Source: Marthasterias glacialis (Eukaryota > Echinodermata > Asteroidea > Forcipulatida > Asteriidae). From it: a stretch of DNA of 64,000 nt. The position numbers were made by a program, and so were the translations under genes. The stretch is from assembly GCA_911728455.2 (NCBI GenBank), contig OU452222.1, forward strand, positions 7,462,108-7,526,107, read 5' to 3'. Below the pieces are notes generated by a model. The model saw nothing but the letters and a program-made list of their open reading frames with translations, was not told the DNA's origin and did not search any database. Below are positions 35,236 through 46,728 of the stretch, one piece after another (position 1 is the first letter of the stretch; the number at the start of each line of letters is the position of its first letter).

Positions 35236-38200
35236 ATGGCAGGTAATGATATTTCACCTGTTTGCAATAATGGATTCTCAGCTCGTTTGATGAAAGGCAA
35301 AGGACCTAACACCATCCCAGGGTCCCTGGGTCACAAAAGCCCAAGGAAACTACATGGCATTGGTCAAACTGTGGAAGAGGTAATGTATGTTCAGTGCACA
35401 GAAACATCTAGGCCTAAACGATAAAGACCATTGCTGACAAGAACTCATGTGTCACATTTACTTGATGCATGTACCAAATTGTGCAGGGTCTACAGTATGC
35501 ATATTATACACTAAACCAAAGTTACCAGTTTCCACCGTCTTCAAATATTTTAAACCATACATGAATCAAATTATGCCCTTCTAGGGTTTCTGCCTGGGCA
35601 TGCTACAAATGTTGATTAAAGTAATATAAATGTAGGCCTACCTTAGGAAACAATACATGATGAGTAGGTCAGGGGCATTCCGATAATTGAATGAAGTCTG
35701 AACTTGCTACAAGGTACAGTGTGTACTTAGTACACAACTGCACATACTAAGTACAACAGTAAATCATTTCAAAAAAGGGTTGCTACGAGTGATTGAACTT
35801 TCCTGGCAGTTGGGGGAATCCTCAAAATGGTACAAATCACCCACTCTAGTGAAAAGTAACGAATAAAGTTCTCATCAGGCACATAGAGTTATATTAATAA
35901 TGAATTAAAAAAAAACCACCAAATCCATTTGTAGAAATGCCCAAGTACAAATACAAGAAAATATTAATTAAAAACATACCAACAAATAATGGAAAACTTA
36001 CACATATTAAAGTAATATTAATAACAATATATTGTATTACAAAATGTTATACATGATTTGTTTTCTTTTTCTTTTGTAAAGCACATGGAGGAAGAAGAGA
36101 CAATGTTAGTATATGCAAACTCTAAGCAATCCCAGAAAACCTCTTCACCACCACCTTCTAAAACATTTCATTGTAAAGACACAAGTAGCTTATGGAAGTC
36201 TGTGCAAGACTGTCATGCTTCATTAAATGTTGCTAATCCTCGACATTTTGAGTTCGCTGTGGCCAATCTGTGTTTTCTACTCAAGGCTTCTGGCAAAGAA
36301 CTGGACAAACATGTCAAATGTAAGTAGAATCTCACCATTTATGAGGGAATCTGCATTAATGGAAAAGTAGAAATAGACCGATCCATTAAGCCCCGCCTAC
36401 CTTACAACTGCCTAGCAACAAAACATGGTTCAGTTGCGGCCCACACGTATCATATACACACACAGACATGGTTTTCGTGAACGGTATTTGTTTTGTGGCC
36501 TTTTGAACAGTGCATTGAGTCCAAAGAACAATGCAGACAGGAACACTGTTAAACTACTTTTATACTTTTGTTGTACGTACAAGGACCACTGCTGTGGGAT
36601 TTGCACCACCAGAAATACCAAAAAAATTAAAGCTAAACAGTAGTAAGTTGTGAGTGCTGTTGTGTGTCAGAACAATGGTGTAGGTTTGTTTTCTTTTCTA
36701 ATGGATTTTTAATGTGTCAGACATTAGTCAGACTTTCAGTGGCTTTGTCAAGGCTATGATTGGTCAATACGTTAGTAGGCAGGGCTTAATGGATTGGTCT
36801 ATTGTTGATTCCCTTTATCTCAATTCAAAAGTCCTGATCATTTCAATATTATATTGAAATAACTAGGAGTTTTGAATTGAGATAAAAGTTACACAACTAA
36901 TTAAATTATGTTATATAATTTAATTAGTTTTGTACTATGCCTGCCAGCAATCCTCTGAATACAGGTACATTATCTACAATAACACTGTTAACCAACCTTG
37001 AACAACTGTCTGTTCATTCAATATAACTCAAACAATTTCTAGGAATAAACTATTTACATGTACTTGCAATCTGACATTACATTGTGAATGTCTAAAATGT
37101 ACAGACTTAATGATGCTTATGCATAGACCTACTGCTCTTTGTATTAAAGCTGAAATAGACAGAATCTTCCAGACGATTCGAACCCTAGCCCTAGATCCAA
37201 ACAAGCGACCAACAACCAGGATGCAGCTATTGAAAGTTATTGAGTTAAGAGCAAGACGTTGGGATGTGGAACAAAGAACAGAGAATAAACAGGTATGAAT
37301 TGACTACATGTATCTCCTGATTTCAAATGAGTTGGCTGATTGTATCCATAGAGCTATACTATAGCTCTATGGTGTGTATCATAAACTTGCATGTGATCCT
37401 TGGCTACACGGCAGTAACAGATTGAATAGCTTCTGACTTGCGGCCCCCGAACAAATATATTGACTAAAAGGAAGACCACCAACATAGGGCTGGACAGCTC
37501 AGTTGGTAGAGTGTCGGTACATCAAGCCGGTGATTGCAGGTTCAAATCCCGCTCTAGTCAATTTTCTTTGTTCACCCAAAAATTGAATTGAAAATTTACC
37601 CAGTCGGTTTCCCTTGTGGTTTATTGCTAGATTTTTAAAATTGAAACCCTTTTTAACCACTTTGCACCGGGGTTTTCAAAATCTTACTGTGCCCCCGATG
37701 GGATTATTTTTTCAGAACGGAAGGAAGAGTTTGTTTTTGAGAATATCTTTGTCACAATGAAACCCTGACATGGAAAGCACCCTGATTTATTATTCTCCTT
37801 TGAGAAAATATGAGATATGTTCAGCATGAGTCATGGCCAATAATCCAACCTATGCTGGAATCTAGGTTCTTAAAACAAAAGGCAAAGCTCTTGAATTGGA
37901 GATTACACAATAACCCGGAAAAAAGGAGATTTAGAGCATAAATTCCAGTACCGCCTATTTCTCTTTGTACATGGGAAATGAAGTGTTGCATGGTGAGAGT
38001 ATACACTGTGCATGCTCCACAATGGAATGTCCAGGGTATTTTGGTTCCAGTATTCCAATTTTACAAATAGGCGTGGTTACAGGTTATCTGATTTCTGTCT
38101 GGGAAAATATTGGCAAGTATACACGTTAAGCTTTTCTTCTGAAAGCTGAAATATGCAGTTAAAAGTTTGGTGAAACGTCATGGTGACTATTGTATACTGC

Positions 38201-41200
38201 CAATCTCATTCAAACAGAATTTGAACTTTTGCATAGTAGGAAAATGACATAAAAACTAAAATGTTGTGGTCGCGCTGACATTTTACTAAGAACCAAAATC
38301 TTTTTCTTTGATTTAGACGACATCTATCAATTCACCTGGTACTGGAAACTCTAAGTCTGTAGTAAGTACTGCAGAAATAAAGTCAACTCTGGAAAAGAAT
38401 CCCACAGTGTCCATTGTAGAGTGTACTCAAAGCAAGTTGGCTTGTAATGTGGATATTGGAGTAACTCTTCATTCTACAGGTAGGAAGACTGGTGCTAAAC
38501 CAGTGCATCAGCCTGGTAGGTCATCTTAAATTTGTTAAGCTAAAATATATTTGAAAATGGGTAATTAAAATATCAATTTGTTGTGAAAGTTATAGAAGTC
38601 ATGAGTGTTCAGTTTGTTTTTGATATGAGTGAATTGTCTTGTCTGAGTGGTCTACATGGTCATTTTGTGTGATATTCTTGTATTTCTGCTGGCATTTCCA
38701 CATCTTTGTGGCCATGATTTTTCAATCTTTGTGTTCATAATCAATTTTGGATGTATTATAGTACTGACTGCATAAACATGTTGTTTAGTACTGTGCCCGT
38801 GCGTGAGGCATCGCTGCCAGTCAGCCTGTAACAAAATTTCTCATTGGCTCATGTGTAGTAGTCAGTGATTATTGGCCAATTGGAAAATTCAATATGTTTT
38901 AATTAAAAAAAATTGACAGTGTGCGAGATTCTAAGACGTGTTGTGATATTGATTTCGGGAGATGGGCACATTTTTCAGGACTCTCCTGTAAAATTTGGGA
39001 TAGCTACCAGCTCATTAATTTAATGTTTTCTGCACTTCATCATCTGATCGTTGATTTTTAAGCAGGAACCCACTGACATGGCTGAAATGCAGCGTTACAA
39101 CAAATTTATCCATGATCGCATTCAGAGAGTAAAAACAGACTTAATAACAAGTGAACAAGATTAGCCTTTTTGAGGTATGGCGGACACTAAACAATTTAGG
39201 AGTACACAGTTAAGTCTACTTGAAACTGACTTTAGTACTGTGTCTGAACATGGAGGTAGAAATCCATGGTCTGAATGACCTCATAGACAACAAAGCTGAA
39301 CTACTCATAAGATTGCAATGGAAATAGCTAAACAACTGGTTCTTGTAATGTTTGGTTTAGTCTTCTTACTTTTAGAATCTCATATGTCATTAATGTATGG
39401 CAATGATTTTGTAGTATTTTTAATAAGGCTTTTGTTCTGTTTTTTTTTTGCTGTGATTTATATGTATCTGAAAGCATGGCATGCTTTATAGGAACATTTT
39501 AAAATTTGAGTAGTTTAATTTTCAAAAAATTAAAAAAAGGAATATCAATTTACCTGAAAATCTATGTTCTCAACAGCTGACAGTCATAATACTGCCCCAA
39601 ATCCACTTCAAAAATGTGAGGGCTTCAAACAAGACAGTCCAAGCTCCACTGGTTTCTGGGATGCTGTTACCTTATCACCTGCTATCTCAAGTCCTCTATC
39701 TGTCATCCCTGAAGAATCTGCTGATACACCCTCCCATTACAGCAAGGAAGCTGCTGGTGGTGATTGTAGTTATCTTGCCCTGTCTCCAACTGAAAGAGAG
39801 AAACAAGACTGCTTGACATTGCAGTCTGTTAGTGAGGAAGGGAATATATTTGAAGATGCTCCATCTCCAGTCAGAGCAAGTTTCAATAGTTCCCTGTGTA
39901 GTACCAGTCCAGTTGATACTAAGCCTATGAGAACACGTCGACTATCAGAAGGATCTGCAAGTAAGATCTCTAGCTTTACATACATCTATCAAATCTCATC
40001 AAATTTATTGGAATATTGGTTTTATACATCTAGATGTGTTTTTTCTATAAACAGTATTAATTTCATCAACTTTTTGGTAATTTAACTAATTGGGCAATAT
40101 TTTGAACAAATAAAAACTTTCATGACAATCATGCCATTATATTGACTGTATTTGTTATTTGAAGGTAGCAGAAGTCAAATTGTCCATCAGTACACTCGTG
40201 ACTTTCTTCTCAAGTGTTGGAATTCACCGCTGTGTAGAGTAATGCCAGCTGCTTTACAGCATACCATTCCTTACAGTGATATCCACTACATCATCAGAGT
40301 AAGTGTACATTATGCCTGGGTCATCGTGGTATCTGTTACCATTGTAGTCAAAATCTAGTTTCCAATAAGGTATATTGGGAGTTCAACATACTAGAGTCCA
40401 AGACTGAGACTACAGGAGCATCATAACTATGTACAGCACATTTTATAGACAACCACCTTGCTATGAAATGAGTTTTTCAATGACAGTAACAATGTATACC
40501 ATGTTAAGGACAGCAATGCTCCTTTCTTATGAGGAACTTTAAGTTTTTAGTTCAAAGAAACAAGTTTGATGACCAGCTGGGCTTTACTTCATGATATGTT
40601 AACAAACAACTACATGTACATGTATAGCAGTGTTGTTGACTTAAGTCTGACTCGAGTCACCTATTTTTGTGACCTGCGACTTTAACAAAAATTACTTGAG
40701 AGTGAAGCCTTGACTTGAGTGAATTTGAGTTTTCAAAAATGCAATGGGGATCATATATTTTTGATTTTATGTAGCAGCTAATCGACTGTAATGTCTCAAG
40801 TAATTTTAAGGGGTTACTACTGAGGACTGTTAACCAGTTGCCGCCGGAATTCTTTTTTTTTGGTCCCGTCCCCCTGGCGGGCTTCTTTTGATGGAATTAC
40901 CGGAATTCTTTTTTCTTTGAGGGTACTGCTAGCACAAAGAAACCCTGACTTGACAATGCCAAGAGAACAAAGATCTTTTTTATTGGATCATCCAGTTTGT
41001 TTCTCGAACGAGAAAATGTCAAATTCACACAGCTAGATTACAAAACATCGGCCGTTACCTACGGCATAGGAGTGGCACTAAACACGGAACCACAGCTCAC
41101 TCTGACTTGCCTCTATTGAGCTGAAATACAATGAATGAACAATGGTGGAAGCCTCTCAATGTCTCGTACGTGTAATCACCTTCCTGGAACAAAAGGTCTA

Positions 41201-42353
41201 TAATCGGGGATTACAAACAAAATAACTCTCAATGGTCACAAAATGCGAGTATATTCAAGACCTTTTTTAGTCCTTGTGTGGGTGAATCGAAGCATTAGAC
41301 AGCGTGTGTGTGGTCTGTGCATGCTCCACAGATGAATGAATGGGCAACCTTTGCTCAAGTGATCCAAAATTACATAATGGCGTCTTTACATGGCTTCCGT
41401 TTCCAGGAAGGGGAAACATTTGCGCGTATTCACGTCATCCGGTTTGAACTGGTTAACAGTTATTCTACTTAGTTTTTTGTTTGAGTTTTTTATTACTATT
41501 ACTATTACTATTAAGTTTATTAGAAAACCAGTTTTTGATTTGTGTAAGTTGTATAGATGTGAAATTGACTTTCAGTTTCAGTCCGTATTGATGCTGGCCA
41601 ACATGTTCCATAGCCACAAGTATAGGTAAAATGATGTACAATGTACATGTCAATGTATTGATTCAAACAGTATCAAGAGTGTTCTAGATTTTAAAAGCAG
41701 GTGATTTTGTTGTAACTATACTACAGGTAAATAAAACAACTCAGTGGCTGAGCTTTGATTTTTTGACTGAATTGAACAACTTGGCTGTTAACATATTTTT
41801 GATGTACTTAAGTTTGTCAAAATGTAAAAAGAGTTGACCATTATTTTGGTACAAATAATGACTTGTGACTTGACTATAGGAAATTTAACTTGTGACTTGA
41901 CTATAGGAAATTTAACTTGTGACTTGACTTCTCTTGACTTAGTAAAAATGGCTTGGTTACAACACTGACCTTCAGCATTTAAAGTGTATTTAAAGTTTAT
42001 TTTAATGTTAGTAAAGTTTGCATGTACCGGTATATACTATGGTTGAGGTTTTATAGAATGGGTTAGAATGTTTTGTTTATCTATATCACAAATGGGCCTT
42101 TTCAAAACTTTTGTGAGAATTTACCAGCCTTTCCTATTCATAAATTGTTGACTTTTGTTGTTTTCATTTATTGTGAAGTCCATGTGATTTTAAATGTGAA
42201 TGAAATGTACCTTATTGATTGCAGATACCAACCTTTGAAGATCCAACATTCCTTCTAATGGATGATACAACTCCGCCTAATATCAAATCAGCCAACATTA
42301 GCTCCTACTGTAATAGAAGACGTCATCCTACATGGCCTAGTACCATGAACTAG
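35236..42353 (+). CDS. Predicted eIF4E-binding protein with partial MIF4G-like region (Mextli-like), complete
   Basis: Coding exons: 35236-35379, 36082-36319, 37150-37292, 38317-38479, 39577-39960, 40165-40298, 42225-42353. They give 444 residues in one unbroken frame; exon 2 begins at 35217 with 19 UTR bases. Residues 84-166 (SLWKSVQDCH... to ...TTRMQLLKVIELRARRW) resemble the final helices of MIF4G domains, whose family signature ends LLLEIIEFRAAGW in MIF4GD. Residues 176-357 are a Ser/Thr/Pro-rich linker. Residues 367-373, YTRDFLL, fit the canonical eIF4E-binding motif YxxxxL-phi. The last 70 residues could supply a second, non-canonical contact. This arrangement recalls Mextli, an invertebrate translation factor with a MIF4G domain and a C-terminal eIF4E-binding site, but I see no KH domain. 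A C8orf88-like or other 4E-binding relative is possible. The domain calls come from pattern only. Confidence 0.8.
36372..36803. mobile_element. Family B MITE, 432 bp
   Basis: Terminal inverted repeats of 29 bases with 2 mismatches, starting AATAGACCGATCCATTAAGC, at both ends. No ORF of note. It sits 50 bases after the exon ending at 36319. Its outermost bases AATAGACCGAT are shared with family A, but the interiors are unrelated. Confidence 0.9.
36814..36932. repeat. Two adjacent palindromes
   Basis: The first (36814-36887) has arms TTTATCTCAATTCAAAA and TTTTGAATTGAGATAAA around an AT-rich centre. The second (36893-36932) has AACTAATTAAATTA-type arms. They abut the right end of the family B element. 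Confidence 0.85.
37346..37372. repeat. Hairpin CCATAGAGCTAT
   Basis: CCATAGAGCTATA and TATAGCTCTATGG form a near-perfect 27-base palindrome just after the exon ending at 37292. Confidence 0.7.
37400..37633 (+). repeat. tRNA-derived SINE (family S, copy 4)
   Basis: Best preserved copy: leader with GAAGACCACCAAC, A box GGACAGCTCAGTTGGTAGAG, B box GGTTCAAATCCCGCTC, tail CAGTCGGTTTCCCTTGTGG, ending TTTATTGCTAG. The A and B boxes mark an internal pol III promoter. Confidence 0.85.
40191..40211 (+). other. Canonical eIF4E-binding motif YTRDFLL
   Basis: Encoded in the sixth coding exon: Tyr, four residues, Leu, hydrophobic. The surrounding QYTRDFLLKCWNSPLC resembles the motif context of C8orf88 (KYSRDFLLKL), recalled from memory. 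It should bind the dorsal face of eIF4E. Confidence 0.7.
40829..41457 (-). mobile_element. Family C element, full-length copy, minus orientation
   Basis: Begins GTTAACCAGTTGCCGCCGG and ends GAACTGGTTAAC; reverse-complemented it carries all family C words. A long T-run and a C-rich stretch follow the left terminus. Confidence 0.85.
41862..41945. repeat. Short tandem repeat of TAACTTGTGACTTGACTATAG
   Basis: Two and a half copies of a ~28-base unit containing ACTTGTGACTTGACTATAGG lie inside the right part of the putative hAT-like element. Confidence 0.8.
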
Positions 42354-44863
42354 GGTTTAATGGAACCTAACAAACATCTCAGGTTAGTAACTTTAGAAAG
42401 AAATAATGAATTAGGCTTAATTGCTAATGCTTCAATAATCTAAACACTAAGTGTGCCTGTATGCTATGGTTGTATTAAACATAAATGATTCGAGTTGAAA
42501 TGATATCAATATTGGAATTATAGACTGTTGCAGACACTGCAATGTGTATCTAAACCTTGCCTAGAATCTAATTATATGTATTGGTTTCCATGTACACAAA
42601 TCTCCACTTGACCATTGTAACTTCTTGATGAATTGATGTCTTCTTGGAACAATTTCCAAAAGCTTGTCAGTTGTGTAACAATTGAGGCTAAAAGAGATAA
42701 AAGAAACATGTTGGATTTCAAAACACAGATGCAAGATTTGACATAACTCAATTCAACCTAAAGGATCATAAAAAATGTCATTTCATAAATTGGACACGTC
42801 ACATGATGTCCATATTAACAAACTATATCTGTTTTTTCTTTAAGAATTTTTTTTCCCTGACATTTTTTTTTCTGAAAAGGGTTATACTAAAATCAGCATA
42901 GTACATGTATAAAGATCATCTGAAATAGTTGTGTACATGTATGTATCTAAAGGGTTGTTAATGCCTTGATGAGTAGACTGACATGACAAGCATTTCAGCT
43001 CCATGTTGGATTACAAAGAATTACATCTTGAACACATTGTCATCAAATAGTATCATTGTGTGATTAGACAACTTCAGAAGCTGTTCTTTCTGACATTTTG
43101 TCATTCTGGATGACACGTTGAAAAGGATCACCAAGCAGTGACCTATGCCAGTCATTTTTCACAAGACGATTTTAGTAATTTGTCACTCTTTTTATAATGG
43201 GTTAAAATGAGAATTAGCTGAAATACTCAAAGCTTTGATCTCATCAAGTATCTTTTGATCTTTATAATAAGAGTAAAGTACCAATAGTTTATGTAGAATA
43301 AGTAATTCCATGTAGATGTATATTGTTGTTTCTTACAGGACCTTCCTAAACACACTCCATGCCAGTATTCATCAAGTGTTTTTGAATCAATGCAGCTGAC
43401 AACCAAGAATGTTTCTGTCCCATACATGTAGACAGGTTATCTTGGTTTAGATTAAACTATGAAGTACTTGGACTCCAATCATTTTGCCTTATATTGATTT
43501 GTGATGTGTATCTTTGTACACCTCAAACCACAATACTTAGCAAAGTTAGAGGGTATGCACAAAAGGTGTTGAGATCTCTTATGATCTTGTTGTTGCATTA
43601 ATTTGCACATTGTATATTTTTTAAAGAAAGTTTATTTTACATTTGATACTTTATACTGTTCTCGACTAATTAAATCATTATTTACTTTATACTGTTCTTG
43701 ACTTATAAAAACTATACTTTATATTTTTTGACATTAAATTTGATACTTATAACAGTACCAGTAAGAACCCATTTTATGGATAATGTAGGGTAAGTTGCCA
43801 TGAGATATTACAATGTCCAAATATCACACACTATAAATTCATTATGATTGTTAGAATGTTTAGATTATAGACTAGAGAGTTAGTTGTTATTGTTTGTAGC
43901 TGCTTGTGTTTGTTTCTTTGATCAGATGATTTTGTCTACATGCATGTGCCTACCTGAAACAATGTCTTGTGATTGTGAGCATTGAAGGTGTATGGTTAGA
44001 GTACACATTTACATGTTGCCGAGTGTAATGCCAGTCAACTATTGAGGCCTGCTTAGTCGTATGTACATATACTATCCTTTACTTCTATAGTCAAGAATTC
44101 ACGTGAATGTTTTTTGTTATGAACCTTCAGTAGTTTAGATTACACTTATCAGTTTATTACAGTTTTTTCTATTTATTGATATTTAATGGACAAATTGCCA
44201 AATCGTTTATTTTTGTTGCCATTCCATAAGTGTTTACATGTACAAATAGAAGTAATGTTTGTTCCTAAATGGTATCAAGAAGAAACACTATCTTCAGGAG
44301 CTTACACAAGTTCAAATAAGGTGCTTTTTAATGTTTATAGATTTATTATGCAGTGTCATACCAAACTCAGGATTTATGAAACTCTAGATGTTTTTTGTTT
44401 ATTGATAAGATTTGTTCAGATAAGATTGCACAAATTAATGTGTGATACTGTGCTGTTTTTTTATGCCGTATGTTATCGGTATAGTTTTGTGTAACAACGT
44501 TGAAGTCAGTACTTTGAATGATGGAAGCAAACTTTGGCCCAATGTCATCATGGAATTCATTACCATTGAACTCTACACCTACAACGTCCCATAAAAAGCT
44601 AATTCTACAGGCAGTATGTGTGAAAGTTCATGGTAAACAGAGCAATAATATTGGGCCTTGCAGTCAATTAAGTGAAATGTGTTGAAGAGCATTTAGAATT
44701 AGTTCAAAACAGAAGGATTAAATTGCTCATTAATGTCTTTCAATGCTATTCTTCAAAAGCAATACCTGGACATGTACGTAGTTTGACACTAATGTTCAAA
44801 GAAAGTTTTTTTTTTAAATGTTCATTTTCTGCAATCAGAAATTTAGATTTTCCATTTCCTCAT

Positions 44864-44998
44864 AAATTTCTACTAGCAGAAAAATGAAATGAATGTTCAG
44901 GACCAAACCAAATTTCCAAATTTCTACGAGCAGAAAATTGGATAGAATGTTTCGGACGAAACCCGAATTCAAACTTTTCACATAGCAGAATATTTACC
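44864..44998. repeat. Degenerate tandem repeat, ~54-bp unit, 2.5 copies
   Basis: AAATTTCTAC-AGCAGAAAA starts at 44864 and 44918, with a weaker third start at 44971 (AAACTTTTCACATAGCAGAA). It lies in the proposed 3' UTR of the Mextli-like gene. Confidence 0.7.
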
Positions 44999-45346
44999 AA
45001 AATCTGCATGGTGGACAGATGGTCTAGGTAAGTTAGCAGTCATCTCTAAAATATGAGTTGTAATGATTTTGAATATCACTAAACTCAAATGATTCAACAA
45101 GTTAGCTTATCTTGACAACCAGAGCATTTTGATCCAAATCTTACCAGCTCTGTCAGATCCCTTAATAACTCTCATGAGATAGTTCCATGCAACCCAAACC
45201 ATATCATTAAGCCATATCATTACTTATTTGATTATGTGCTGTGCATATTTATCTGATGTGCTATTAAGAACTATACAAGATAACTTAGTGTGCTCACCAC
45301 TCACTGACTAAACCCTTTTATTGTTATTTATGTTCATAAAATGCGA

Positions 45347-45352
45347 AATAAA
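45347..45352 (+). terminator. Candidate polyadenylation signal of the Mextli-like gene
   Basis: AATAAA followed by TTGATTGTTGCTTC and a T/G-rich stretch. Other, weaker AT-rich signals occur earlier in the UTR. Confidence 0.4.
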
Positions 45353-46728
45353 TAGGCAAATTAGCCACTTTTGATTGTTGCTTCATCTGATTTATTGTTA
45401 TTGTATGTCGAGTTTAACCTACCAAACAATTTTTGGAAATGAAATGTGGAAAAGAAGTAAAATTTTTATTTTATACCCAAAGTTGTTTTTAAAGGTGTTG
45501 ATACAGTTGGAATTTACACATTAGTTTCTACATCACTAGATCACTAATCCCCTAATCCTTGTTTTTAAGGGTTTTTTTAATAGTAAACTATAGTCAATCA
45601 TATATCAAACCTGTAAAGTATTCTTGTGCTCATATAAACCTTTTTTACTATAAACCTACTCATATAAACCCAAATGAATCACATGTTTAGCAAAGCTTGA
45701 CAAGAAAAAGCCTTTGATGTACTGAAATGAATAACAAATTGGTAGTCTTTGCTTTATCAACAGTGATAGTAGTTCATGGTGATACATTCTGATTCTCAAG
45801 GTACATCCAATTTTTGTAACATTCATCACACAGTGTATATACATTCACCATTGGTTACTGATGATAAGCATAATTACAATCATAGTGTTCAATTTAAATA
45901 CAAATTAGTATAAAATCTGCAAATTTACATGTCGTTAACAAGAACAATTAAGAGAAAAAAAATACTTGCATATCACAAAGAAAACTGTGCAAATAAGCCT
46001 GTGTAAATCCTTCCTGAATGGTATAGAGGACAGATGGTTAATAACTACATATAGATTGTGTATATACACACATTGTAAAAGCTGTATAGGGTGGATAACA
46101 GTATACATGTATGTAAGACTTGATTGGATGATTGGAGTATATATACAATTTACAATTTGATGATGTGTAAAGAAAAATCTTTGTTAAATGGCATCTCGTT
46201 GGTAGCACAAAACTCCCTGCTTCACAAATTCTCTTTCACAGCACACAGGGATTCTATATCAGCCTCAAAAGAATGTTTTTTTATTTTGTTTAATGCAGAG
46301 TGAATCCACATAGTGCTAAATTTTGACTATCTGAATTGAAAGTAAGCAGATTAAGGCATACTATACAAAATAATGTACTTTTTAACATGATTTTTTAACC
46401 ACTACATGTACACATGGTCTGATGAAGAAAACTAATCTAGTCAAAAGGATTGATTGAAAAACCACGTAATGTTTTTGAAAGCTACATTGTAAAAACATGG
46501 ATGCATAAAAATTGCATTACTTACTAAAATTACTAAAATACATACATGTCAAAACTGTTTTACCAGTAGGCCTACACATCATAGCACTGAGTATGTGTCC
46601 AAGTGCTGACATATCAGGCAAAAATCTGTTACTACAGTTCAATGAGATTCAAGACTGTACTGAAGTCAATCAACTAAATAGCTTCCATTACAACAAAAAG
46701 CTAAACTACAATCAAAAACACCCAAAAA

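Larger units (their letters stand above)
40628..41967. mobile_element. Possible hAT-like non-autonomous element with a nested family C copy
   Basis: CAGTGTTGTTGAC at the left and TTACAACACTG at the right form short inverted ends. GACTCGAGTCA and repeated ACTTGTGACTTGACT words lie subterminally. Without the nested family C insertion (40829-41457) it would be about 710 bp. No target duplication could be confirmed. Confidence 0.5.
42354..45370 (+). other. 3' UTR of the Mextli-like gene, spliced
   Basis: The TAG at 42351-42353 is followed after 29 bases by a donor (CAG, then GTTAGT, intron from 42383). An acceptor TTTCTTACAG ends at 43338. The last exon would then run from 43339 to about 45370, where AATAAA occurs at 45347-45352. 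A junction this close to the stop should not trigger nonsense-mediated decay. Confidence 0.5.

Noticed and set aside
37482..37556. tRNA gene
   Set aside because: A and B boxes are present but the cloverleaf is degraded and the same leader and tail recur at other copies, so it is a SINE head.
39961..40085. Extension of the Mextli-like exon past 39960
   Set aside because: A clean GTAAGATC donor occurs at 39961 and the extension is hydrophobic, AT-rich intron translation ending at a stop.
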